The translations under genes were made by a program, and so were the position numbers. DNA of 7,558 nucleotides, taken from the NCBI GenBank assembly GCA_023146355.1, contig JAGLCH010000359.1:1-7558 (forward strand). The letters are read 5' to 3'. Numbering within the stretch: position 1 is the stretch's first letter; every line of letters begins with the position of its first letter. Of this stretch, positions 1-6,206 are shown one piece after another. The notes beneath the pieces were generated by a model. That model was given only the letters and a program-made list of their open reading frames with translations, was not told where the DNA came from and did no database searches. The DNA is from Bacteriovoracaceae bacterium (GTDB taxonomy: Bacteria > Bdellovibrionota > Bacteriovoracia > Bacteriovoracales > Bacteriovoracaceae).

Positions 1-18
1 ACTTTTGTTGCTCTTTTA

Positions 19-1578
19 TTACCAGCCAGCACCGAAACCAATTCCAAACTGGGCCTGCATACCACCACCCATGCCGTACGGAACTCCCCCGTAGTTAGAT
101 GGTGCATTCTGATAGAGGCTTGTTGCCGCGGCCTGATAGTTTTGTTGAAGGGCCTGATCGGCCATAATATTACCCGATGCATTTCCTTGAGCTCTTGAGT
201 ACTGATCTTGTTGTTGTGAATACTGAGCTTGTTGAGTCTGCATATAGCTACTGTACTGTGATTGCCAATCAGAGTTTGCTGCTCCATTCCAGCCACCAGA
301 TCCATTCCAGTAACTTCCCATTCCATTATTCCATGGGCTAGTTCCAACTCCAATTCCACCGTTAATCATACTCGAACCGCCGATTCCAGCACCGCCCCAT
401 CCTTGATTAGGATAGTACATTCCGCCAGTATATCCGGGAGATCCATATTGACCGCCCATATTACCACCAATATTAATTCCACCGCCGATTCCGGGAAAAC
501 CTGTATTTCCCCCTATGCCACCCATTCCAGGGTAACCCGCGCCGAGTCCACCACCGACTCCGATTCCAATTCCAATTCCGCCGCCCATATTTGGATAGCC
601 ACCGCCGACACTACCACCCATATTAGGGTAGCCAATTCCGATACTGCCGCCCATATTTGGATATCCACCGCCGATACTACCACCCATATTAGGGTAGCCA
701 ATTCCGATACTGCCGCCCATATTTGGATAGCCACCGCCGATACTTCCGCCCATATTAGGATAGCCACCGCCGATTCCGCCGCCGATTGAAATTCCACCAC
801 CCATATTAGGGTAGCCCATTCCGCCGCCCATGTTAGGATAGCCCATTCCACCGCCGCCCATATTGCCGCCGATACCAATATTAATTCCGCCACTCATTCC
901 TGGCATCATTCCTGATCCCCCGAGCATTCCCATGCCGAGTCCCATTCCAATGCCAACTGCGCTATTCATACCTCCGCTCATTCCTGAAGAATAACCGTAA
1001 TTAGGTCCCATCATTCCGCCGAGAAATCCATTTGAGTAGCCTGATCCGCTAAATCCATTTCCTACTGAGGTACCGTATCCACTTCCGTACATTCCACCCA
1101 TACCTGAATATGAACTAGCAACAATTCCGTTACAGGTTCCACCATAACCAACTGCGGCCTCTCCTGAGATAGGATTTGATCCTCTTGTTTGGCTATAATC
1201 GAGGAAGGAGTTCCATTGATTGGTACAGGCCTCATACCCTTGTGACATACTTGACGCCCAAGCTTTATTAGTGTCTTCGTATGCATCGGCCCAAAGCCAA
1301 TTCACGCCAATATGTGCCAGTGGCTCAGCAACAATTCCAAGTGCCTCAATCCAGGGATTGGTCTCCTGTTCCTGTTCGAAAAGACATTCAAAGCAGTCAA
1401 TTTGTCCATTTGCTCCACCCGACATCTCTACTGCGAGACAGGCCTTGTAGTGCTGAGAAAATTCATATTTATCGATTGAATTACAATTATCGTAATCCTG
1501 TGCGAAGCCTGACACTACAAATGCAAGTGATGCAGCAGTGGTCAAACCAATTTTCACAGCCTTTTTCAAACCAGTCAT
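19..1578 (-). CDS. Secreted Gly-rich repeat protein with six-Cys N-terminal domain (unknown function)
   Basis: I do not recognise this 519-residue protein. A signal peptide is clear: Lys5, Lys6 and Lys9, a hydrophobic core at about 10-22, and likely cleavage after Gly24-Phe25-Ala26. The next ~125 residues form an ordinary, Trp-rich region with six cysteines (32, 47, 62, 65, 118, 149), including a CFEC pair, which suggests disulfides outside the cytoplasm. From about 133 to the end the chain is Gly/Ser/Asn/Met/Tyr-rich with almost no charge: no Lys, one Arg, one Glu and three Asp. Eight YPNMGG repeats have their Met at 250-331, and degenerate copies (YPGMGG, FPGIGG) follow. Residues 438-464 are Gln-rich (11 of 27), and the protein ends GFGAGW. 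I chose the ATG at 1578 over an upstream in-frame TTG at 1608 because GGAG lies 8 bases before it and the signal peptide then begins properly. It could be a surface, adhesive or structural envelope protein; that is inference. Confidence 0.85.
   Translation of the reverse strand: MTGLKKAVKIGLTTAASLAFVVSGFAQDYDNCNSIDKYEFSQHYKACLAVEMSGGANGQIDCFECLFEQEQETNPWIEALGIVAEPLAHIGVNWLWADAYEDTNKAWASSMSQGYEACTNQWNSFLDYSQTRGSNPISGEAAVGYGGTCNGIVASSYSGMGGMYGSGYGTSVGNGFSGSGYSNGFLGGMMGPNYGYSSGMSGGMNSAVGIGMGLGMGMLGGSGMMPGMSGGINIGIGGNMGGGGMGYPNMGGGMGYPNMGGGISIGGGIGGGYPNMGGSIGGGYPNMGGSIGIGYPNMGGSIGGGYPNMGGSIGIGYPNMGGSVGGGYPNMGGGIGIGIGVGGGLGAGYPGMGGIGGNTGFPGIGGGINIGGNMGGQYGSPGYTGGMYYPNQGWGGAGIGGSSMINGGIGVGTSPWNNGMGSYWNGSGGWNGAANSDWQSQYSSYMQTQQAQYSQQQDQYSRAQGNASGNIMADQALQQNYQAAATSLYQNAPSNYGGVPYGMGGGMQAQFGIGFGAGW
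586..852 (-). repeat. Tandem 33-bp repeat array with 66-bp higher-order period
   Basis: On the plus strand the units begin with CAT at 586, 619, 652, 685, 718 and 751, exactly 33 bases apart. Two more irregularly spaced copies start at 802 and 829. Each unit encodes a version of GYPNMGGSIGG or GYPNMGGSIGI. Two unit types alternate: one has 'atttggata' followed by 'ccaccgccga', the other has 'attagggta' followed by 'ccaattccga'. This gives a 66-base period across 586-717. The units at 619-651 and 685-717 are identical over all 33 bases, which points to recent duplication or gene conversion. All spacings are multiples of three, so the reading frame is kept. Confidence 0.9.
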
Positions 1579-1586
1579 AAGCTTTA

Positions 1587-1592
1587 CTCCAA
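1587..1592 (-). promoter_or_regulatory. Ribosome binding site deciding the start of the Gly-rich protein
   Basis: The minus strand reads TTGGAG, then 8 bases, then ATG at 1578. The upstream in-frame TTG at 1608 has no such site and lies inside a stem-loop. Translation therefore most likely starts at 1578, which also gives a normal signal peptide. Confidence 0.7.
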
Positions 1593-1600
1593 TTAGAATA

Positions 1601-1631
1601 GTGACCAAGTATTTTAGACAGATACTTGCAC
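1601..1631 (-). promoter_or_regulatory. Stem-loop in the 5' leader of the Gly-rich gene
   Basis: Arms CAAGTAT (1606-1612) and ATACTTG (1622-1628) are perfectly complementary around a 9-base loop. Three more outer pairs (GTG 1601-1603 with CAC 1629-1631) form across a 2-base bulge. The structure sits between the candidate promoter and the ribosome binding site and ends about 9 bases before TTGGAG. It has no T tract, so it is not a normal terminator. A role in mRNA stability or translation control is possible but only inferred. Confidence 0.45.
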
Positions 1632-1652
1632 TTTCTTACTTATTCCTATGAC

Positions 1653-1680
1653 TAATCGGAAAACTTGATCAAAAACTTTA
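1653..1680 (-). promoter_or_regulatory. Candidate sigma-28 (FliA)-like promoter for the Gly-rich gene
   Basis: The minus strand reads TAAAGTTT (1680-1673), 12 bases, then TCCGATTA (1660-1653). The known enterobacterial FliA consensus is TAAAGTTT, 11 bases, GCCGATAA. The -35 half is therefore perfect, the -10 half matches at 6 of 8 bases, and the spacer is one base longer. It would start transcription roughly 65-70 bases before the ATG at 1578. I saw no convincing sigma-70 promoter in the same gap; the best alternative, TTGATC with TAGGAA, is weak. Confidence 0.45.
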
Positions 1681-1733
1681 ACATTAGGCAGGCAGCTTAT
1701 TAATAACTTTAAGGTTGGAATTCTATGTAGCTG

Positions 1734-1765
1734 AAAAAAAAGGCCCGTAGCTTTCGCTCGGGCCT
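1734..1765 (-). terminator. Rho-independent terminator after the DUF507-like gene
   Basis: On the minus strand a GC-rich hairpin is followed by a run of eight T. The stem pairs AGGCCCG with CGGGCCT and adds an inner AGC/GCT helix with one bulged base and a TTTC/GAAA loop. It begins 25 bases after the TAG stop at 1791. The T run exists only in the minus direction, so it separates this gene from the Gly-rich gene downstream. Confidence 0.9.
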
Positions 1766-1790
1766 AAAAAATATTAACTTTTGGCTTTTT

Positions 1791-2234
1791 CTAGCCTCTT
1801 TTGATTGAAAAATTTCTGATCTTTGCCACTAAAAAAGCAATGATTTCTTCGTCTGTTCCAAAAACATCTTCAACATAATCACAGCTCATCAAAAAGTCTT
1901 TTACTCTATGAGAAACTTTGTGAAGGGACTCGACGAGGTAAAGACCTGCGATTTTTTCATTTTCAAATGACTTTATGATCTCTTTTCTGGCGTGGTTGTA
2001 GACTTCAGTTTCAGTGATATCTTCAGGGAGAAGATCACCCATATTTTCTTCAATCTCTTCGATTGCCTGACTCTTGATGTCTTCATCAGTAGCAAAACTT
2101 ACTCCGAGTTCTGTTGCCAGTGCATCAATTAAGTCAAGTCTCGACACCATTCCGAACTCAATGAGCTCTTTCTCTTTTAGATGATTAAGAGTGTAGCTAG
2201 AAAGTGCCTTTAATGTTTCAAAATCCGTTCTCAT
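1791..2234 (-). CDS. Small acidic helical protein, possibly DUF507-like
   Basis: This 147-residue protein has no signal peptide, no membrane segment and a single Cys, so it is probably cytoplasmic. It is rich in Glu, Asp, Lys and Ile and looks almost fully alpha-helical. The stretch 'LNHLKEKELIEF' near residues 17-28 and the C-terminal 'KIRNFSIKRG' resemble the layout of DUF507 proteins, which are short, acidic, helical and of unknown function. That assignment rests on recalled family character, not on a search, and is tentative. The ATG at 2234 has AAGGA 8 bases upstream. The gene lies 122 bases after the end of murJ on the same strand, has its own candidate promoter, and ends at a strong terminator, so it may be transcribed alone or together with murJ. 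No catalytic motif is visible. Confidence 0.8.
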   Translation of the reverse strand: MRTDFETLKALSSYTLNHLKEKELIEFGMVSRLDLIDALATELGVSFATDEDIKSQAIEEIEENMGDLLPEDITETEVYNHARKEIIKSFENEKIAGLYLVESLHKVSHRVKDFLMSCDYVEDVFGTDEEIIAFLVAKIRNFSIKRG

Positions 2235-2267
2235 ATATCTCTTCCTTAAAAATTTTAAATCACTTTA

Positions 2268-2296
2268 ATGATAACCACTTCCCCGTAATGAGACAA
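2268..2296 (-). promoter_or_regulatory. Candidate sigma-70-type promoter for the DUF507-like gene
   Basis: The minus strand reads TTGTCT (2296-2291), a 17-base spacer, then TATCAT (2273-2268), which is 5 of 6 matches to the -10 consensus and 4 of 6 to the -35. Transcription would begin near 2261, giving a leader of about 27 bases with the AAGGA site in it. Found by eye only. Confidence 0.4.
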
Positions 2297-2356
2297 GAAA
2301 TACTTTCAAATTGCAATCAAAATGGAATTCCTACAAATCAAGGAGCGCTAGTGTCT

Positions 2357-3940
2357 TTATGACCGTTTCAAAAATGTCTTTACGATTTTATACTCACCAA
2401 GAATAAAAAGTATTACAAAGTAAGCTGCCACACCTGCAGCACCGACTCCACAGAAGCGAATAACCTTCTCCATAAAACCAAACTCCATTGAGAGGTAGCT
2501 ACGAGTTAGATAGTTTGTAGTGAAGTAGCACCCTACACCTGCTCCCCAAATTTTAAGAACCCTAAGATTAAAGAAGAACCCTACTCCCAGATTTAGTAAA
2601 CGATGAAGAAAGATTCCTTGAACACCTGAATTAAATATCATGGAAAAAGAAATTCCCAATGCTAAAATATGGAACCCATAGATTGGAGTAAGGAAAACGC
2701 AGAAAGCGACATTAAGAGCTATGGCAACAACCGAGATGCCTACGGGATACTTTGGACAATCAAGAGAATAAAAAACTGGACCAAAAATTTTATATAGGCC
2801 ATAGCATGGCAGACCGATGACATACATCCTAAGAGCAAGCCCTGCTTGCAATGTATCAGTACGATCAAAAGCACCACGTTCTAAAAGAAGGTGAAGACTA
2901 TGGTCACTCATCGCATAAAGTAGTGCCATCGCGGGAACCATCACCAGCCATGATAAAGTGTAGCTCGTTTTCAGATAATAAATAGCTCGCTCTTTATCAT
3001 CACTTTTCCATGCATCAGAGAAATGAACAAGATTGGAGCCGGCAATCGAGACTCCCAAAATACCAACAGGAAACTGAAACATGCGAAAGGCGTACTGAAG
3101 CCAACTTACGGCCCCCACTCCTGAGGATGAAGCCAAAATAGTGTTTACGAGAAGATTGATTTGAGTGGCAGCAATTCCAACTGTTCCTATCCCTAATCTA
3201 TTAATTATTTTTCCTGTATACTTAGAGAAAATTTTAATTGGCCCTTGAGGTCCATAATTCTTTTTTATAAGAAGTGGCAACTGAATCAGCATCTGCCCAA
3301 AACCTCCAATAATAACCCCTACGGCAACGGCAGCAATTTTGTGTGTTCCCCACTTCTCCATGAGGTTTGGAAGTGCCACCATGCAGCCGATCATTATAAG
3401 ATTATAAAAAGCTGGAGCAAATGAAGGTGTAAAGAAAACCTTCAAAGTATTGAGTGCTCCCATAAAAAGGGCAGCAATTGAAACCAAGACTAAAAATGGT
3501 GCCATTATTCGAGTAAGCACAACTGTAATTTCAAACTTCTCAGGGACATCAACAAATTTAGGTGCCATTAAAGCAACAAACTGGGGTGCAAAGATGACAA
3601 TAAGTATCGAGATAATTGTGGTAACGAATCCCAGTAAAATGAAGGCCGACCAAAGAAGGCCTTTAGCCTTTTGAGGATCTTTCTTTTGAACTTCTGTTAA
3701 GACTGGTACAAAAGCTGATGAAAATACACTTTCTGCGAAAAGATCACGTAGCATATTGGGAATTCGGTAGGCCACATAGAATGCGTCAGTGATTCCACTT
3801 GCACCAAACATCGAGGCCATAACGAGCTCTCTGACGAGACCTAAAATACGACTGGAAAAAGTAGCAATGGCCATTTTTGCAGAAGATAATAAGACTAGTG
3901 CTAAGGATTTTCTATCTTGACGCGCCGTTCTGTCTTGCAC
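2357..3940 (-). CDS. murJ: Lipid II flippase MurJ (MviN family)
   Basis: This 527-residue polytopic membrane protein should move lipid II from the inner to the outer face of the cytoplasmic membrane for peptidoglycan synthesis. The N-terminal block 'SSRILGLVRE', 'GASGITDAF' and 'RIPNMLRDLFAE' followed by 'FSSAFVPVL' is the family hallmark. Arg31, Arg37, Asp52 and Arg65 match E. coli Arg18, Arg24, Asp39 and Arg52 with a constant offset of 13. Arg286 in 'YAFRMFQFPVG' matches the essential Arg270. Many hydrophobic helices follow, consistent with the 14 of the family, and the length is close to the usual ~510. The start is GTG: GAGG lies 8 bases upstream (3952-3949) and no nearby ATG serves better. 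It is divergent from hppA. I found no clean promoter for it and no other mur gene nearby. The first 12 residues are a polar, Arg-rich extension before the first helix. Confidence 0.96.
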   Translation of the reverse strand: MQDRTARQDRKSLALVLLSSAKMAIATFSSRILGLVRELVMASMFGASGITDAFYVAYRIPNMLRDLFAESVFSSAFVPVLTEVQKKDPQKAKGLLWSAFILLGFVTTIISILIVIFAPQFVALMAPKFVDVPEKFEITVVLTRIMAPFLVLVSIAALFMGALNTLKVFFTPSFAPAFYNLIMIGCMVALPNLMEKWGTHKIAAVAVGVIIGGFGQMLIQLPLLIKKNYGPQGPIKIFSKYTGKIINRLGIGTVGIAATQINLLVNTILASSSGVGAVSWLQYAFRMFQFPVGILGVSIAGSNLVHFSDAWKSDDKERAIYYLKTSYTLSWLVMVPAMALLYAMSDHSLHLLLERGAFDRTDTLQAGLALRMYVIGLPCYGLYKIFGPVFYSLDCPKYPVGISVVAIALNVAFCVFLTPIYGFHILALGISFSMIFNSGVQGIFLHRLLNLGVGFFFNLRVLKIWGAGVGCYFTTNYLTRSYLSMEFGFMEKVIRFCGVGAAGVAAYFVILFILGEYKIVKTFLKRS

Positions 3941-3997
3941 GATTAAAACCTCGGGAATTAATGATGAAATTGGTACTTTATGCTTTAATAATTACAT

Positions 3998-4027
3998 GTT
4001 ACACACTATTATCCTAGTTCGTAAAAT
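3998..4027 (+). promoter_or_regulatory. Candidate promoter for hppA in the murJ-hppA divergent region
   Basis: GTTACA (3998-4003), an 18-base spacer and TAAAAT (4022-4027, 5 of 6 to the -10 consensus) would start transcription near 4034 and leave a leader of roughly 58 bases. The -35 element is only 4 of 6. The whole 151-base region (3941-4091) is AT-rich. For murJ the best minus-strand -10 is GATAAT near 4014-4009, with no acceptable -35. Confidence 0.35.
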
Positions 4028-4091
4028 AGAGATTTTTAATGAAAGTAATAACTAATATCAGAACAACTAATAATTAAGGAGATGATTCAAC

Positions 4092-6095
4092 ATGGAATGT
4101 GTTCAAAACTTTCTCAAGTATAGTCCATTTATTGGGCTTGCTGGATTCCTCTTTGCACTGGCCACCTTTTGGTGGGTAGCTAAGCAACCTGCAGGAAATG
4201 ACAAAATGACTGGTATCGCGAATAAAATCGAAAGAGGCGCGATGACCTTCCTCAAAAAAGAGTACAGTATTCTTGCTGTATTCCTGATCGCAGTTACACT
4301 GCTACTAGCTTATTTCCTAGGAAATGGTACAGCAATTGCTTACATCTCAGGGGCACTTCTCTCAATGCTTTGTGGATTGATTGGAATGAAAGCTGCAACG
4401 AAAGCAAATGTACGTACAGCTGAAGCTGCTGCAAAATTTGGCCAAGGAAAAGCACTCTGTGTTGCTTTCTTTGGTGGATCAATCATGGGTATGACTGTTG
4501 CCTCACTAGGACTAATTGGTGTTGCCATTGCTTACTACCTAGTAAAAGATCAAGCAACAATTGAAGTTATCAATGGTTTTGCAATGGGTGCTTCATCAAT
4601 CGCGCTTTTTGCACGTGTTGGTGGTGGTATTTTCACAAAAGCTGCTGATGTTGGTGCTGACCTTGTTGGTAAAGTTGAAGCTGGAATTCCAGAAGATGAT
4701 CCAAGAAACCCTGCGACAATCGCTGACAATGTTGGTGACAACGTTGGTGATACTGCTGGTATGGGTGCAGACATCTTCGAATCATATGTAGGATCAATCA
4801 TCGCAACGATGTTTATTGGTTCAACTCTAGGTTCAGTTGGAGCAACAATTCTTCCAATCGTTATTGTTACTGTTGGTTTAATTGCTTCTGTTCTTGGAAT
4901 ACTTTCAATGAACGTTCTTAAGAATTCAAATCCATCTCAAGCACTTCGTTACTCACCAATCATTGGTTTAGTAGCTCTTTTTGCTGGTTCGTATTTCATT
5001 GTAGATGCTCTTAAGTTCACAAATGACATTTTTCCATTCGCAATGGGTCCTTACTACGCAATGATAATCGGTTCACTTGTTGGACTTTTCATTGGTCTTG
5101 TAACTGAGTACTATACATCTGGCGAATTTAATCCTGTTAAGAAAATTGCTGAAGCTGGTAAAACTGGTTCTGCAACAAATATCATCGCTGGTATCGCAGT
5201 AGGAATGTACTCAACAGTTATTCCTGTCTTCCTTATTTGCCTTGGGATTTTTGCAGCTAACTACTTCGCCGGTCTTTACGGAATTGGTATCGCTGCAGTT
5301 GGTATGCTTGCTACAACTGGTGTAACAATGACTGTTGATGCTTACGGGCCAATCGCAGACAACGCTGGTGGTATTGCTGAAATGAGTGAGCTAGGACCTG
5401 AAGTAAGAAAAATTACTGATGGACTTGATTCACTTGGAAATACAACTGCTGCAATCGGAAAAGGTTTCGCAATCGGTTCTGCTGCACTTACAGCTCTTGC
5501 AATGTTCTCTGCATATGCTGCTGCTGTTAAACTTGATTCAATCAATATCATGAATCCTAAAGTTGTAATTGGACTTTTCATCGGTGGAACTCTTCCATTC
5601 TTTGTTGGTGCTAACACAATGAGTGCTGTTGGGCGTGCTGCTCAAGAGATGGTTGTTGAAGTTAGACGTCAATTCAAAGAAATTCCAGGAATAATGGATG
5701 GAACTGGTGAGCCAGATACTGACAGATGTATCGCTATCGCTACAAACTCTTCACTTAAAGAGATGATCCTTCCAGGTATGGCAGCAATCTTAGCTCCAAT
5801 CCTAGTTGGTTTTATTCTCGGTAAAGAATCTCTTGGTGGTATGCTTGCTGGTGCAACTGTTACTGGTGTTCTTCTTGCACTCTACATGGCAAATGCTGGT
5901 GGAGCTTGGGATAATGCAAAGAAAGCAATTGAGCAAGGTCACGTTGAAGGTGAAGCAAAAGGTTCAGAGGCCCACAAAGCTGCTGTTACTGGCGACACTG
6001 TTGGAGATCCATTCAAGGATACTTCCGGACCTGCCATGAATATCTTAGTGAAGCTTATGAGCATTGTTGCTCTTGTTATCGCTCCACTTCTATAA
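4092..6095 (+). CDS. hppA: Membrane-bound ion-pumping pyrophosphatase, K+-dependent type
   Basis: This 667-residue integral membrane enzyme hydrolyses cytoplasmic pyrophosphate and uses the energy to pump H+ or Na+ across the membrane. The substrate block starting Asp186 ('DVGADLVGKVE', 'EDDPRNPATIADN', 'GDNVGDTAGMGAD') is complete. So are 'DAYGPIADN' (Asp416, Asp423) and the C-terminal 'GDPFKDTSGPAMN' (Asp639, Asp643), which supply the Mg2+ and pyrophosphate ligands. Length and about 16 hydrophobic helices fit the family. 'GNTTAAIGKG' carries Ala453 and Gly456 where K+-independent enzymes have Lys, so it belongs to the K+-dependent group. Glu230 in 'FESYVG' is the semi-conserved gate glutamate, but it does not by itself separate Na+ from H+ pumps. 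AAGGAG lies 10 bases before the ATG. A strong terminator follows. Frequent use of GGT, GCT, GTT and CTT codons suggests high expression. Confidence 0.97.
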   Translation: MECVQNFLKYSPFIGLAGFLFALATFWWVAKQPAGNDKMTGIANKIERGAMTFLKKEYSILAVFLIAVTLLLAYFLGNGTAIAYISGALLSMLCGLIGMKAATKANVRTAEAAAKFGQGKALCVAFFGGSIMGMTVASLGLIGVAIAYYLVKDQATIEVINGFAMGASSIALFARVGGGIFTKAADVGADLVGKVEAGIPEDDPRNPATIADNVGDNVGDTAGMGADIFESYVGSIIATMFIGSTLGSVGATILPIVIVTVGLIASVLGILSMNVLKNSNPSQALRYSPIIGLVALFAGSYFIVDALKFTNDIFPFAMGPYYAMIIGSLVGLFIGLVTEYYTSGEFNPVKKIAEAGKTGSATNIIAGIAVGMYSTVIPVFLICLGIFAANYFAGLYGIGIAAVGMLATTGVTMTVDAYGPIADNAGGIAEMSELGPEVRKITDGLDSLGNTTAAIGKGFAIGSAALTALAMFSAYAAAVKLDSINIMNPKVVIGLFIGGTLPFFVGANTMSAVGRAAQEMVVEVRRQFKEIPGIMDGTGEPDTDRCIAIATNSSLKEMILPGMAAILAPILVGFILGKESLGGMLAGATVTGVLLALYMANAGGAWDNAKKAIEQGHVEGEAKGSEAHKAAVTGDTVGDPFKDTSGPAMNILVKLMSIVALVIAPLL

Positions 6096-6124
6096 TTTAA
6101 AATTTAGTTTAGTTTTAAATATTT

Positions 6125-6152
6125 AGGCCTCCCATTGGGAGGCCTTCTTTTT
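6125..6152 (+). terminator. Rho-independent terminator of hppA
   Basis: A perfect 9-bp stem (AGGCCTCCC with GGGAGGCCT, 6125-6145) closes a 3-base loop and is followed by TCTTTTT. It begins 30 bases after the TAA-ended hppA frame. The left flank lacks the A run needed for use in the opposite direction. Confidence 0.93.
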
Positions 6153-6158
6153 GTTCCC

Positions 6159-6187
6159 TTAACAAAACTTACATCACAAGATATAGT
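6159..6187 (+). promoter_or_regulatory. Sigma-70-type promoter for the ABC-F gene
   Basis: TTAACA (6159-6164), a 17-base spacer and TATAGT (6182-6187) each match the consensus at 5 of 6 positions. The promoter lies just after the hppA terminator, so the downstream gene is an independent unit. The predicted start near 6194 would leave a short leader of about 13 bases, with AGGAG at 6197-6201. Confidence 0.6.
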
Positions 6188-6206
6188 ATCACTTCTAGGA
6201 GATGCT

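Noticed and set aside
262..789. 175-codon open frame on the plus strand opposite the repeat array
   Set aside because: It is rich in repeated 'TADTTTHIRVANSDTAAHIW'-type segments that simply mirror the antisense Gly-rich repeats. It has no ribosome binding site of note, and the stop-free stretch follows from the biased composition.
586..852. Possible CRISPR array from regularly spaced repeats
   Set aside because: The 33-base units abut without unique spacers, keep a coding frame, and are part of a secreted protein gene.
513..893. 126-codon minus-strand frame inside the Gly-rich gene
   Set aside because: It is a shifted reading of the same 33-bp repeats, with Ala/Trp/Ile-rich product. The frame with the signal peptide and ribosome binding site is the real one.
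1579..1608. Ten-residue upstream extension of the Gly-rich protein from a TTG codon
   Set aside because: There is no ribosome binding site before the TTG, it lies within a stem-loop, and it would put extra residues before a well-formed signal peptide.
4550..4801. Antisense open frame within hppA (also one at 5342-5617)
   Set aside because: These are shadows of a strongly conserved hppA reading frame whose codon bias removes antisense stops. No start signals are seen.
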